Part shown: positions 54,711 through 64,000 of the stretch, piece after piece
Position numbering within the stretch: position 1 is the first letter of the stretch
Layout of the letters: the number at the start of each line of letters is the position of its first letter
NCBI RefSeq assembly: GCF_001612985.1
Contig: NZ_BDBM01000008.1
Location: forward strand, 1 to 64,000
DNA: 64,000 nt
Direction of reading: 5' to 3'
From: Nocardia gamkensis NBRC 108242
Lineage (GTDB): Bacteria > Actinomycetota > Actinomycetes > Mycobacteriales > Mycobacteriaceae
Notes under the pieces: generated by a model
Databases searched by the model: none
What the model was told of the DNA's origin: nothing
What the model saw: the letters and a program-made list of their open reading frames with translations, nothing else
Position numbers and translations under genes: made by a program

Positions 54711-55841
54711 CTACCAGTCGGCCTCGGTGTACTTGATGATGCCGCGGATGTTCTTGCCGTCCAGCATGTCCTGGTAGCCCTGGTTGATCTCTTCCAGGGA
54801 GTAGCTGCGGGTGACCATGTCGTCCAGGTTGAGCTGGCCGGCCTTGTACAGCGACAGCAGGCGCGGCGCGTCCTGGCGGGCGTTGCCACCGCCGAAGATG
54901 CAGCCTTTCACCGTCTTCTGCAACATCGACAGCAGGAAGCTGTTCAGCTTGACGTCGTTCTCGTCCATCCGGCCCATCGAGGTGACCACCAGGGTGCCCG
55001 CCTTCGAGGTGAGGATCAGGCCCTCCTCGATGTACTCGCCGTGCATCTCGCCCATGGTCAGGATGACCTTCTCGGCCATCCGGCCCTCGGTGGCCTCCAG
55101 CAGCGGCATGATCGCGGCGGCCATGCTCTCGTAGGTGTGCGTGGCGCCGAACTTCTGCGCCTGCTCGCGCTTCCACGGATTCGGGTCGATGGCCACCACC
55201 TTCGACGCGCCCGACAGCACCGCACCCTGCAACGCGCTCATGCCGACGCCGCCGATGCCCGCGATCACCACGGTCTCGCCCGGCGCCACCTGCGCCACGT
55301 GGGTGGAGGAGCCGAAACCGGTGGGGACGCCACAGCCGACCAGGCAGGCCACCTCGAACGGAATGCTCGGATCGATCTTCACCACGGAGGTGTGGTGCAC
55401 CGTCATGTACGGCGCGAAGGTGCCCAGCAGGCACATCGGGATGACGTTCTCGCCGCGGGCCTGGATGCGGTAGGTGCCGTCGCTGATCGCCTGCCCCATC
55501 AGCAGGCCTGCGCCCAGGTCGCACAGTGCCATGTGTCCTGCCACGCAGGCCGGACAGCGGCCACAGGCGGGGATGAACGACAGGATCACGTGGTCGCCGA
55601 CCTGGAGGTCGGCCGGGCAGTTCGGGCCGAGCTTGGTGATCACGCCCGCGCCCTCGTGCCCGCCCATCACAGGGAAGGACGGCATCGGGGTCGCGCCGGT
55701 CACGATGTGGTGGTCGGAGTGGCACATACCGGCGGTTTCCATCCGGATCTGCACCTCGCCGGCGACCGGGTCACCGACCTCGATCTCCTCCACCGACCAC
55801 GGCTGGTCGATCCCCCACAGGATCGCGCCCTTCGTCTTCAT
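54711..55841 (-). CDS. NDMA-dependent (nicotinoprotein-type) zinc alcohol dehydrogenase
   Basis: The 376-residue MDR enzyme starts at ATG 55841. The catalytic zinc site is GMCHSDHHIV with GGHEGAG, the structural zinc has CGRCPACVAGHMALC, and the NAD motif is VVIAGIGGVGMSALQGA. The overall pattern fits actinobacterial nicotinoprotein alcohol dehydrogenases, in which the cofactor stays bound and an electron acceptor or redox partner reoxidises it. The partner (mycofactocin-type) is not in the window. Confidence 0.92.
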   Translation of the reverse strand: MKTKGAILWGIDQPWSVEEIEVGDPVAGEVQIRMETAGMCHSDHHIVTGATPMPSFPVMGGHEGAGVITKLGPNCPADLQVGDHVILSFIPACGRCPACVAGHMALCDLGAGLLMGQAISDGTYRIQARGENVIPMCLLGTFAPYMTVHHTSVVKIDPSIPFEVACLVGCGVPTGFGSSTHVAQVAPGETVVIAGIGGVGMSALQGAVLSGASKVVAIDPNPWKREQAQKFGATHTYESMAAAIMPLLEATEGRMAEKVILTMGEMHGEYIEEGLILTSKAGTLVVTSMGRMDENDVKLNSFLLSMLQKTVKGCIFGGGNARQDAPRLLSLYKAGQLNLDDMVTRSYSLEEINQGYQDMLDGKNIRGIIKYTEADW

Positions 55842-55985
55842 TCCTGTCGACCCTCTCGCATGCACGTGCTTTCATGTGACTGCACCCACAGTACGAGAAA
55901 AATGTAACGCGTTCTAGTACCGGCCGGAAAATTCGTCGGCAAAGCGTGACATCGGCGCCGAACGCGTTACAGTTCGGCGATGCGT

Positions 55986-56516
55986 TCACCCGCGGACGTC
56001 GTGCACGTGGTGCAAGAGATCATGGAGGATGTACCGGGCGAACGACTCCACCGTGAACTCCGCTCCGTCACTGCGCGCACCGCGCAGACCGCGCCGCTCG
56101 GGTGGCACCGATTCGAAAGCCAGCGCCGCCCGCTCGGCGGCCTCGGCCAACTGCACGGCCACCACGGCCGGATCCTGCTCGTTGTAGCGGTCGGTGACCG
56201 CGGCCGCGTCCTGATCCCAGTTCGGGAAGCGCGGCGGCTCCCCCTCGGAGTTGTCGGTCAGCATCAGGCCCAGGCGAGTGTCGGACATGCGGCACACGTC
56301 GCGCACGTGCGCGCCGTACTCCAGCTCCGACCAGGTCGATTCGTCCGGCCGCGCGCGCACGCCGGGGCGGTCGAGCACCGCGGCGAAACGGACGGCCGTC
56401 TCCCGGATCAACGCGGGCACGGCTTCGTAGGCGGTCGCGGCGGCGTCGAAACCGCATTCGGGACAGGGGCGGCTCAACACCCAGGTCCAGTCCTTGACAT
56501 CGGGAACGATCGGCAT
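55986..56516 (-). CDS. DinB / mycothiol-dependent maleylpyruvate-isomerase-like protein
   Basis: The 176-residue protein has the four-helix DinB fold with metal-binding His positions (EYGAHVRDVC and LHDLLHHVHDVRG). An N-terminal PCPECGFDA pair of cysteines is added. This group includes thiol transferases that use mycothiol or bacillithiol and are metal-dependent. The substrate is unknown. Confidence 0.85.
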   Translation of the reverse strand: MPIVPDVKDWTWVLSRPCPECGFDAAATAYEAVPALIRETAVRFAAVLDRPGVRARPDESTWSELEYGAHVRDVCRMSDTRLGLMLTDNSEGEPPRFPNWDQDAAAVTDRYNEQDPAVVAVQLAEAAERAALAFESVPPERRGLRGARSDGAEFTVESFARYILHDLLHHVHDVRG

Positions 56517-56588
56517 GCGCTCAACCTAGGCGCGGCCGGACAGCGCCTTCCACCGATATCCGGTCAACTATCGGGCACATCCCGACAG

Positions 56589-57644
56589 TCACTCCATCAA
56601 CCGCTGCGCCCGCTCGAAGAGTTCCAGCGTGATCGCGTGCAGGAAGTCGCCGACCTCCTTGGGGGCCTTTCCGGCGAACGCGCGCGCGTGCGTGCCCTCC
56701 AGGACGATGCCGAGCTTGAAGCAGGCCAGCACGGTGTACCAGGGCATCGCGCTCAGGTCGCGATCGGAGAACTGCCCGTAGTGCGCGATCATCTCCTCGG
56801 CCGTCGGCAGACCGCCCACCGCGCCGAGCTTGCCGACCAGCGCCGCGCCGGTGGTACCGGGTTCCGGGCGGGTGGCGATCTGCCAGCCGAGGTCCAGCAG
56901 CGGATCGCCGATGGTGGACATCTCCCAGTCGACCATCGCCGCCACCTGCGGGCCGTCGAACTCGAACATCATGTTCGCCAAATGGCAGTCACCGTGCAGG
57001 ATGCCGGGAGTCCACTGCGCGGGGCGATTGCGGTCCAGCCACTCGCCCACCGCCGCCACGCCGGGAATCTCCGGACCGGGGTAGCCCTCGTTGGCCGAAT
57101 ACGACTCCAGCTCACCGAGCCAGCGCGGCACCTGGCGCTCCAGGAAGCCCTCCGGCTTGCCGTAGTCGGCCAAGCCGAGCGCCTGGTAGTCCAGCGCACC
57201 GAGCCGCGCGATGGCTTCGACCGCCGACAGGCCCATCTGCCTGCGAACTTCCGGATCGCCCGCGTGCAACTCGGGCAGTTCGTTCTGCGGATTGAAGCCG
57301 TGGATCGGCTCCATCAGGTAGAAGACCGCGCCGAGCACCGACTCGTCGGCGCAGGCCGCGATCACCCTCGGCGCGCGGACCTCGGTGCCGCCCAGCGCGC
57401 CGAGCAGCCTGGCCTCGCGCCGGATCACGTCGTTGCTCTTGGCGCGCAGGTGCTTCGGGCCACGGCGCAGCACGTACGTGCGGCCGCCGCGCGTGAAGCG
57501 GAGCATGATGTTCTGCGTTCCGCCACCGAGCGCGATCACATCCTCGAACTCACCCCCGGACAGACCCTGCTCATCCATCCACTTTCCGACGACGGCGAAG
57601 TCGACGACGGCGGGATCCACATCGACCGGTTGCGCAACAGACAT
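56589..57644 (-). CDS. Aminoglycoside phosphotransferase-family kinase
   Basis: The 351-residue protein starts at ATG 57644 (an in-frame ATG at 57653 is possible). The kinase fold is shown by ALGGGTQNIMLRF, the catalytic HGDCHLANMMFEF and VDWEMSTIGDPLLDLGWQ. This group is the APH/ACAD10-like branch, often near acyl-CoA dehydrogenases and possibly acting on hydroxyacyl groups. Resistance to drugs is not implied. No acyl-CoA dehydrogenase gene is nearby in the window. Confidence 0.88.
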   Translation of the reverse strand: MSVAQPVDVDPAVVDFAVVGKWMDEQGLSGGEFEDVIALGGGTQNIMLRFTRGGRTYVLRRGPKHLRAKSNDVIRREARLLGALGGTEVRAPRVIAACADESVLGAVFYLMEPIHGFNPQNELPELHAGDPEVRRQMGLSAVEAIARLGALDYQALGLADYGKPEGFLERQVPRWLGELESYSANEGYPGPEIPGVAAVGEWLDRNRPAQWTPGILHGDCHLANMMFEFDGPQVAAMVDWEMSTIGDPLLDLGWQIATRPEPGTTGAALVGKLGAVGGLPTAEEMIAHYGQFSDRDLSAMPWYTVLACFKLGIVLEGTHARAFAGKAPKEVGDFLHAITLELFERAQRLME

Positions 57645-57734
57645 GCACCACATTGTGCACCACCCGCCGACCCGAACTGAAGGCAGACGACAACAGTTTA
57701 GCTCCGACCGGTGCGGCGTAGGGTTTCCAGCACC

Positions 57735-59951
<2,217 letters not shown>

Positions 59952-59970
59952 ACGCGAGCGTCCTTCTCGA

Positions 59971-60471
59971 CTATTTGCGCCGCTTCGTCGGCTTTCGCCG
60001 GGCGGGCTGCTCGACGGGTTGTTCTTCGGCCGTGCTCAGGCCGGTCAGCTTGCCGAGCAAGGCGATGCCGGGCAGTTTCGCCAGACGCCCGAACAGGTCC
60101 TCACCCAGCGAGATCATCGCTTCCAGCCGGGGCAGCAGCCGGTCGTAGGCCGCGAAGGCCGGATCGGCCAGGGCCAGGGTGCGGTCGAGCCGATCGATGG
60201 TGGAGTTGAGCCGCTCGATCGCGGTCGAGAGGTTCTCGATGAGGCCGGGCAGTTGCGCGGCCAGCTGCGCGGACGCGGGCGGCAGCCGCACCGCCGTGTC
60301 GAACGCCGAGGTCGCGGTGAGCTGGGCGGCTTCCAGCGCTTGGCCCGCGGCCGTCTGCGCCGCTTCGACCGCCGCCTGGGCGGCGGCGAGGACGTCGGCG
60401 GGGCCGGGCACGCGCCCGCTGGGCAGTCTCGGGGTCGGCGGCTTACGACCCGGGCGTTTCGGGTTCGTCAT
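59971..60471 (-). CDS. Hypothetical helical protein with basic tail
   Basis: The 166-residue protein starts at ATG 60471. The N-terminus is Pro/Arg-rich (MTNPKRPGRKPPTPRLPSG); a long Ala-rich helix region (ADVLAAAQAAVEAAQTAAGQ, LENLSTAIERLNSTIDRLDR-type heptads) could form a coiled coil; the tail RRKPTKRRK is basic. No domain is recognised. It converges with pabAB across 19 bp. Confidence 0.72.
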   Translation of the reverse strand: MTNPKRPGRKPPTPRLPSGRVPGPADVLAAAQAAVEAAQTAAGQALEAAQLTATSAFDTAVRLPPASAQLAAQLPGLIENLSTAIERLNSTIDRLDRTLALADPAFAAYDRLLPRLEAMISLGEDLFGRLAKLPGIALLGKLTGLSTAEEQPVEQPARRKPTKRRK

Positions 60472-60556
60472 GGGGAACACTGTGCCGCACGCCCCGCCGA
60501 AGGACCTCCCCTCGCGCGTTCGGCGTGTCGGAGGGGCGTGGCATAGTTCGAGCACA

Positions 60557-62584
60557 ATGAAACTCAGCAAGGGCGCGAACGCAGCGGTACCGACATCCCT
60601 TCTAGCCGTGGTTGTTTCATGGCGATCGGAGCACGCGGTGGACGCGCACGCCTTGCTGCTGGACGCGAACGGCACGGTCCGCTCGGATCGGGACCTGGTG
60701 TTCTACAACGCGCCGCGCCACGTCTCCCAGGCGGTCACGCTCGATCAGGAACCCGCGCCGGGCACCGCGCGGCTGAGCGTCTCGCTGCCGCGCACCGAAG
60801 CGGACGTCGAACGCATCGTCGTATCCGGATCGGTGGAGGGAAGCACCTTCGGCGACATCCGGGAGCTGACCGTCGCCGTGCACTCGGTCGACGGGGTGGT
60901 CGCGGCGTTCGAGATCGACGACGCGGACGCGGTCTCAGCGCTGATGTTCGGCGAGTTCTACCGCCGCGACGGGCAGTGGCGGTTCCGCGCGATCGGCCAG
61001 GGCTGGTCCAGCGGGCTGGCCGGGTTGGTCGGCGAGTTCGGCGTGCAGGTCGACGACCCGTCGGCGCCAGCCCGCACCACCCATCCCACCAACCCGTTCC
61101 GGCTACACCGATCGGCCGCGGCGGCACCGGCTCGAGAACGACTTCAGGCCGTCGCCGACTCCGGCCTCGACTCGGCCGAACGGGCCGATCGCCACGACTT
61201 CGCCCAGCCCCGGCACGTCTCGCACGGGTCGTTGTCCTCCGGGCAGTCGCGCAGGAACGGGGAATCCGCCGCGGCCGAGCGAACGGACGCACCGAACGTC
61301 GCCGCCGAACACGCTCCGGTGCAACGCGTCCGCGAGCACGACCATCAGGCCGAGAACCCATCCGGGCGATCCGAAGGCGCCGAAGCGCCAGGGTCCGGCA
61401 CCACCGCATGGCCACACACCGAAGTGCTCGGCCGCGCGGACACCGCTCCCCTCCCGCACACCCCCCGTCCGGTCGATCTCAACCGCTACACCCCCGAAAG
61501 CGCACCTCCCCCACCGCCCCCGGACCCCGAACGCGCGGACTGGCACCCGGATCCGGAGAACCCGCAGCGCATGCGCTGGTGGGACGGCGCAGGATGGACC
61601 GAGGACCGGTACCTGCCCCCTCCGCGCGGCGACCGCCACTGCGCTCGCTGCGCAAGCCCGCTGCGCCGCAAGTTCTTCGGCGGGTTCGCCCCGTGCCAGA
61701 GGTGTGCCGAGGAGATCGAGGAATACCTCGTTCATTGGCACACCCGCGCCTGGCGGGTGCTCACCGGCCACGGTCCGCGCGGCCCCGAGTGGGCGGCGCT
61801 GTGGGCGTCGTTGCGTTATCAGCGGATCGTCGCCGAAGCCGGACGCGCGGCGTTGCGCGACGCGGCGCTCAGCTATGTGGAGCGGCTGGTCACGTTCGCC
61901 TTCGCCGACAGCGAGGTCAGGGACGCGGAGCTGGAACTGTTCGAGCAGGCGGTCACCGAACTCGGCCTCGGCGGACCGCTGATCGATGACCTGCGCAGAC
62001 GGATGCATCGCGGCAACACCCTCTATCGGTTGCGCACGGGTGACCTGCCGGTGGTCCGCACGCCCGGACTGCATCTGGACCCCGAGGAGAAGGTGCACCT
62101 CGACCTGCCCGCGACGCACGTCCGTCAGCTCGCGCGCGGCCCGAAGCTCACCGAGGGCAGGCTGATCGGCAGCAATAAGAAGCTGCGATTCGTCGGCGCC
62201 GACACCGGTATCGAGATGCTCTGGTCACGAGTGGTTTCCGTGCACGCGGAGCAAGGCGCGGTGGTGATCGCGGCCACCTCCGCGCGCGGCGGCGCGACGT
62301 TCGCCGTCGACGATCCGGACTACGTCTCGGCCGCGCTGGAAGGCGCGCTGCGCGTGGCCAAACGTCTCGTCCTCACTCCGGGCCAGCGTGATACCCGCAG
62401 CATCTCGCAGGAAGTGAAGGCGCAGGTGTGGCAGCGTGACGGCGGCCGGTGCGTCGAGTGCGGCGACGGGCACTACCTGGAGTTCGACCACATCATTCCG
62501 CTCAGCCGCGGTGGGGCGACCAGCGCGGCGAACCTCCAGATCCTGTGCCGCGCGTGCAACCGAGCCAAGGGCGCCCGCATCTGA
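60557..62584 (+). CDS. Multidomain TerD - DUF2510 - zinc ribbon - HNH endonuclease protein
   Basis: The 675-residue protein starts at ATG 60557 (MKLSKGANAAVPTSLLAVVV). Residues 1 to about 165 are a TerD domain, with DAHALLLDANGTVRSDRDLV and the acidic calcium-type loop EIDDADAV. A charged linker follows to about 320. DUF2510 is at about 329-353 (WHPDPENPQRMRWWDGAGWT), then a zinc ribbon with CARC and CQRC at 362-383 and a helical, TerB-like region. The C-terminus is an HNH nuclease (CVECGDGHYLEFDHIIPLSR, CRACNRAK) at about 627-675. The combination recalls Ter-system proteins linked to stress and phage conflict. No other ter gene is in the window. Confidence 0.88.
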   Translation: MKLSKGANAAVPTSLLAVVVSWRSEHAVDAHALLLDANGTVRSDRDLVFYNAPRHVSQAVTLDQEPAPGTARLSVSLPRTEADVERIVVSGSVEGSTFGDIRELTVAVHSVDGVVAAFEIDDADAVSALMFGEFYRRDGQWRFRAIGQGWSSGLAGLVGEFGVQVDDPSAPARTTHPTNPFRLHRSAAAAPARERLQAVADSGLDSAERADRHDFAQPRHVSHGSLSSGQSRRNGESAAAERTDAPNVAAEHAPVQRVREHDHQAENPSGRSEGAEAPGSGTTAWPHTEVLGRADTAPLPHTPRPVDLNRYTPESAPPPPPPDPERADWHPDPENPQRMRWWDGAGWTEDRYLPPPRGDRHCARCASPLRRKFFGGFAPCQRCAEEIEEYLVHWHTRAWRVLTGHGPRGPEWAALWASLRYQRIVAEAGRAALRDAALSYVERLVTFAFADSEVRDAELELFEQAVTELGLGGPLIDDLRRRMHRGNTLYRLRTGDLPVVRTPGLHLDPEEKVHLDLPATHVRQLARGPKLTEGRLIGSNKKLRFVGADTGIEMLWSRVVSVHAEQGAVVIAATSARGGATFAVDDPDYVSAALEGALRVAKRLVLTPGQRDTRSISQEVKAQVWQRDGGRCVECGDGHYLEFDHIIPLSRGGATSAANLQILCRACNRAKGARI

Positions 62585-62591
62585 CCCGGTC

Positions 62592-63317
62592 TCACTCGGT
62601 GAGCAAGCCCGCCGTGCGGCCCAGATCGGCGAGCATCGCGTCGAACAGGATCTCCGGATTGTCCAGCGGGATCGGGTAGTTCCCGAAGACCTCGAGTGTG
62701 ACGTGCCCGTAGAGCCGCGCCCAGATCTGGATCATCAGATACGTCACCCCGAGATCCAGTTTCTCGGCGGGGAATTTCTGGCTCGACTCCGACAGCGCGG
62801 CCAGCAGTTCGGTCTGGAAGTGCACCAGGTCCTCGCGCAGCCCCGGCGGAATGACGTCGGTGGACGGCGTGACGATGTCGTAGGTGGCCAGCAGCCTGCC
62901 CGCCGCGGCCAGGAAGACCCGGCCGAAGGGCTCGTCGAAGCGGCGCAGCGCGCGGGCCTGCCCGGCGCCGGGCGAGGCGAACACCAGGGTGAACTCCCTG
63001 GTGTGCGTCAGCGCCCAGCGCCGGAAGCCACGGCAGATGGCGAAGAACTGCACGGCGCCGTCGTCGGGCAGCGTGGCGATCTCGGCGGTCAGTTCCGCCG
63101 CCAGGTCGGCGCAGAAGTCCAGCCGCAGTCGCTCCAGCAGGTCTTCCAGCGAGTTGTAGTACCGGTACAGCGCGGGCGCGGTGACACCGAGTTCGCGCGC
63201 GATGGCGCGCAGGGTGACCGCATCGGGTCCGCGTTCGACCAGCAGCGCGCTGGCCACCCGCCGGATGTCGGTGTCGGTCACCACCGGCGCGCGACCCCGT
63301 GGTCTGGACTGTTGCAC
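62592..63317 (-). CDS. TetR-family regulator with WHG/TetR_C_13-like domain
   Basis: The 241-residue protein starts at GTG 63317 (VQQSRPRGRAPVV). The helix-turn-helix is RVASALLVERGPDAVTLRAI, ARELGVTAPALYRYYNSLED. The ligand domain is helical, ending ILFDAMLADLGRTAGLLTE. It begins 8 bp after the P450 stop on the same strand, so the two form an operon and the regulator probably controls it. It is unlike KstR, which regulates cholesterol genes. Confidence 0.9.
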   Translation of the reverse strand: MQQSRPRGRAPVVTDTDIRRVASALLVERGPDAVTLRAIARELGVTAPALYRYYNSLEDLLERLRLDFCADLAAELTAEIATLPDDGAVQFFAICRGFRRWALTHTREFTLVFASPGAGQARALRRFDEPFGRVFLAAAGRLLATYDIVTPSTDVIPPGLREDLVHFQTELLAALSESSQKFPAEKLDLGVTYLMIQIWARLYGHVTLEVFGNYPIPLDNPEILFDAMLADLGRTAGLLTE

Positions 63318-63325
63318 CGATCGAT

Positions 63326-64000
63326 TCAAGCGTATTCGACTTCCCAGCGCTTGATTCCGTTCAGCCAGCCCGACCGCAGCCGCACCGGCTCGGCGACCTG
63401 CCGCAGGTTGGGCATCACGTCGGCGATGGCGTTGAACATCAGATCGATCTGCAGCCTGGCCAGGTTCGCGCCGACGCAGTAGTGCGTGCCGGTGCCACCG
63501 AAACCCACGTGCGGGTTGGGATCGCGCAGCACGTCGAAGGTGAACGGATCCGCGAAGGCTTCCTCGTCGAAATTGGCCGAGCTGTAGAACAATCCGAGCC
63601 GCTGCCCCTTCTCGATCTCCTGGCCGCCGAGCACGGTGTCCTGGGTCGCGGTGCGCTGGAACGCGGTGACCGGCGTGGCCCACCGGACGATCTCGTCGGG
63701 CGCGGTGCGCGGGCGCTGCTGCCGGTAGATCTCCCACTGCTCAGGGTGGTCCACGAACGCTTTCATGCCGTGGGTGATCGAATTGCGGGTGGTCTCGTTG
63801 CCCGCGACCGACAGCAGGATGACGAAGAACGCGAACTCGTCCGAGCCGAGGTGCTCGCCGTCGATGTCGGCGTTGACCAGCTGGGTGACGATGTCCTCGG
63901 CCGGGCAGGCGCGCCGCTGCTCGGCCATGTTCCAGGCGTAACCCATCACCTCGGCGGTGGCGGCGTGGTGATCGCCGTCGAACTCCGGGTCGTCGTAGGA
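63326..64000 (-). CDS. Cytochrome P450, CYP125-like (5' part outside window)
   Basis: At least 225 C-terminal residues are present; the frame runs off the right edge. The I-helix motif is AGNETTRNSI, the ExxR pair lies in PDEIVRWATP, and the haem-thiolate loop is FGGTGTHYCVGANLAR. The segment SGWLNGIKRWEVEYA at the end is typical of CYP125, which oxidises the C26 of cholesterol-type side chains. Substrate specificity in this strain is inferred only. It is followed by the TetR gene. Confidence 0.9.
   Translation of the reverse strand, partial: SYDDPEFDGDHHAATAEVMGYAWNMAEQRRACPAEDIVTQLVNADIDGEHLGSDEFAFFVILLSVAGNETTRNSITHGMKAFVDHPEQWEIYRQQRPRTAPDEIVRWATPVTAFQRTATQDTVLGGQEIEKGQRLGLFYSSANFDEEAFADPFTFDVLRDPNPHVGFGGTGTHYCVGANLARLQIDLMFNAIADVMPNLRQVAEPVRLRSGWLNGIKRWEVEYA

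Overview
The window is high-GC DNA from a mycolic-acid-producing actinomycete, most probably a Nocardia. The evidence is very high third-position G+C, many GTG/TTG starts, and the mycobacterial-type block aceE-mabR-fabD-acpM-kasA-accD6. It is flanked by the other genes that sit in the Rv2228c-Rv2247 region of M. tuberculosis (RNase H/phosphatase, zinc-ribbon, Nif3-like, cobC, ptpA, SURF1, cobD, DUF3052, ahpE).

1-6.6 kb: the 5' part of a serine-type NRPS (C-A-PCP-C, cut by the left edge), preceded on the same strand by an unusual flavin monooxygenase fused to an acyltransferase/condensation-like domain. These look like the edge of a secondary-metabolite cluster. 6.9-15 kb: housekeeping block (RNase HI-phosphatase, zinc ribbon, Nif3-like, cobC, ptpA, SURF1, cobD). 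15-26 kb: regulatory and metabolic genes, including an ECF41-type sigma factor with a perfect ECF41 promoter in front of it, alanine dehydrogenase, an AraC/DJ-1 regulator, a divergent SDR/TetR pair, and an orphan adenine DNA methyltransferase whose end overlaps the TetR gene antisense.

26.2-34.8 kb: the FAS-II/meromycolate operon with the pyruvate dehydrogenase E1 gene aceE and regulator mabR. A TTTTGT-N9-ACAAAA operator lies just before fabD. 35-36.6 kb: lipoprotein, DUF3052 and ahpE, then tRNA-Val(UAC). 36.7-43.6 kb: a degenerate genomic island. The last 25 bases of the tRNA-Val region are repeated exactly at 43592-43616, and a frameshifted tyrosine integrase lies beside the tRNA. The island carries a DUF6879/XRE-DUF5753 operon, a coupled cassette of small proteins (a resolvase-fold-like protein plus a tiny membrane peptide), a MarR/nitroreductase pair with an 11-bp inverted-repeat operator, and a secreted CAP protein.

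43.7-50.3 kb: secreted and unknown proteins, two methyltransferases, and a second copy of the coupled cassette downstream of an XRE regulator. 50.4-52.1 kb: a vapBC toxin-antitoxin pair sandwiched between two copies of the 3' end of a DUF3145 gene, identical over 123 nt. 52-64 kb: serine hydrolases, NDMA-type alcohol dehydrogenase, an APH-like kinase, fused aminodeoxychorismate synthase pabAB, a multidomain TerD-DUF2510-zinc-ribbon-HNH protein, a TetR regulator and a CYP125-like P450 cut by the right edge.

The most unusual items are the flavin monooxygenase/acyltransferase fusion, the TerD-HNH protein, the two related small-protein cassettes, the tRNA-Val island, and the vapBC insertion flanked by a duplicated gene end. 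All functions are read from motifs and family knowledge; no database search was possible.
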